Shown here one piece after another: positions 6,078 through 6,165 of a stretch of DNA of 6,165 bases. The translations under genes were made by a program, and so were the position numbers. The stretch is from Patescibacteria group bacterium (lineage in GTDB: Bacteria > Patescibacteriota > Minisyncoccia > Phycocordibacterales > PALSA-1337), in NCBI GenBank assembly GCA_004298345.1, contig SCTV01000090.1, positions 1 to 6,165 of the forward strand. Direction: 5' to 3'. The first letter of the stretch is position 1. Each line of letters opens with the position of its first letter. The notes beneath the pieces were generated by a model. The model had not been told where the DNA came from. It saw only the letters and a list, made by a program, of their open reading frames with translations, and searched no databases.

Positions 6078-6165
6078 ATGTTCGGACACAAATCTAAAAA
6101 AAAGATGCCAGTGGCAAAACCAACAGCAATAGCAAAATCAATAACCCTCGAACTTAAAGACCTTA
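5936..6165. repeat. Perfect 88-bp inverted repeat, probable fold-back chimera at window end
   Basis: The left arm 5936-6023 is the exact reverse complement of the right arm 6078-6165, including an 8-T/8-A run, with a 54-nt spacer at 6024-6077. Pairing breaks at once at 6024/6077, and the outer end may continue past the window. The left arm encodes dnaJ-like protein on the minus strand; the right arm would encode the same peptide (MFGHKSKKK and onwards) on the plus strand. Perfect identity within a coding region, with a short spacer at a sequence end, is the usual appearance of a strand fold-back made during multiple-displacement amplification. A natural hairpin end or palindrome is possible but less likely. 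Confidence 0.95.

Noticed and set aside
5251..6078. Long plus-strand open frames opposite the dnaJ-like gene
   Set aside because: The minus strand encodes four exact zinc motifs and DnaJ C-terminal signatures; the plus-strand products are low-complexity mirrors of it.
6078..6165. Plus-strand reading starting ATG 6078 that would encode a second dnaJ-like fragment
   Set aside because: It is the reverse copy of 5936-6023 and most likely a fold-back artefact, not a separate gene.

Overview
This 6.2-kb window looks like AT-leaning bacterial or bacteriophage DNA rather than eukaryotic DNA. Genes are intronless and densely packed in two same-strand blocks. One junction is an ATGA stop/start overlap, another has a 4-nt gap, and GTG/TTG starts appear likely. 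Two products carry N-terminal export signals ending in Cys, which suits a Gram-negative-style lipoprotein secretome, but nothing here fixes the taxon. Shine-Dalgarno motifs are scarce; the only fair one precedes position 970. No tRNA, rRNA, CRISPR array, transposase or phage hallmark gene is visible.

Plus-strand block (2-4113). Two tandem, diverged paralogs of an unrecognised family come first (2-958, open at the left window edge, and 970-1830). A smaller gene (1781-2221) overlaps the second by 50 nt in the +1 frame and may be a distant relative or its frameshifted extension. Next come a Cys-rich exported protein (2305-2967, 15 Cys in 220 residues), a possible 31-codon micro-ORF (2989-3084), a small unknown gene whose start is unclear (3125-3421, or 3088-3421 with a frameshift), and an exported metzincin-type zinc protease (3472-4113) with an intact zinc site and Met-turn. 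The exported substrate-like protein and the protease sit close together and may act on the same envelope or extracellular target; this is inference.

Minus-strand block (6077 down to 4254). This is a compact three-gene operon: a class A DnaJ-like chaperone with four CxxCxGxG zinc motifs but no J domain in the window, a 107-aa unknown protein, and a class I SAM-dependent methyltransferase of the Methyltransf_24/CmcI-like type. The two blocks converge on a 140-nt intergenic stretch.

Right edge. Positions 5936-6023 and 6078-6165 are perfect 88-bp inverted copies around a 54-nt spacer, lying inside the dnaJ-like coding sequence and running into the window end. This is most simply a fold-back chimera of the kind multiple-displacement amplification makes, which would point to a single-cell or low-input genome. 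The apparent GTG start of the dnaJ-like gene at 6089 is then not real, and its true N-terminus, perhaps with a J domain, is missing. A genuine terminal hairpin is the less likely alternative.
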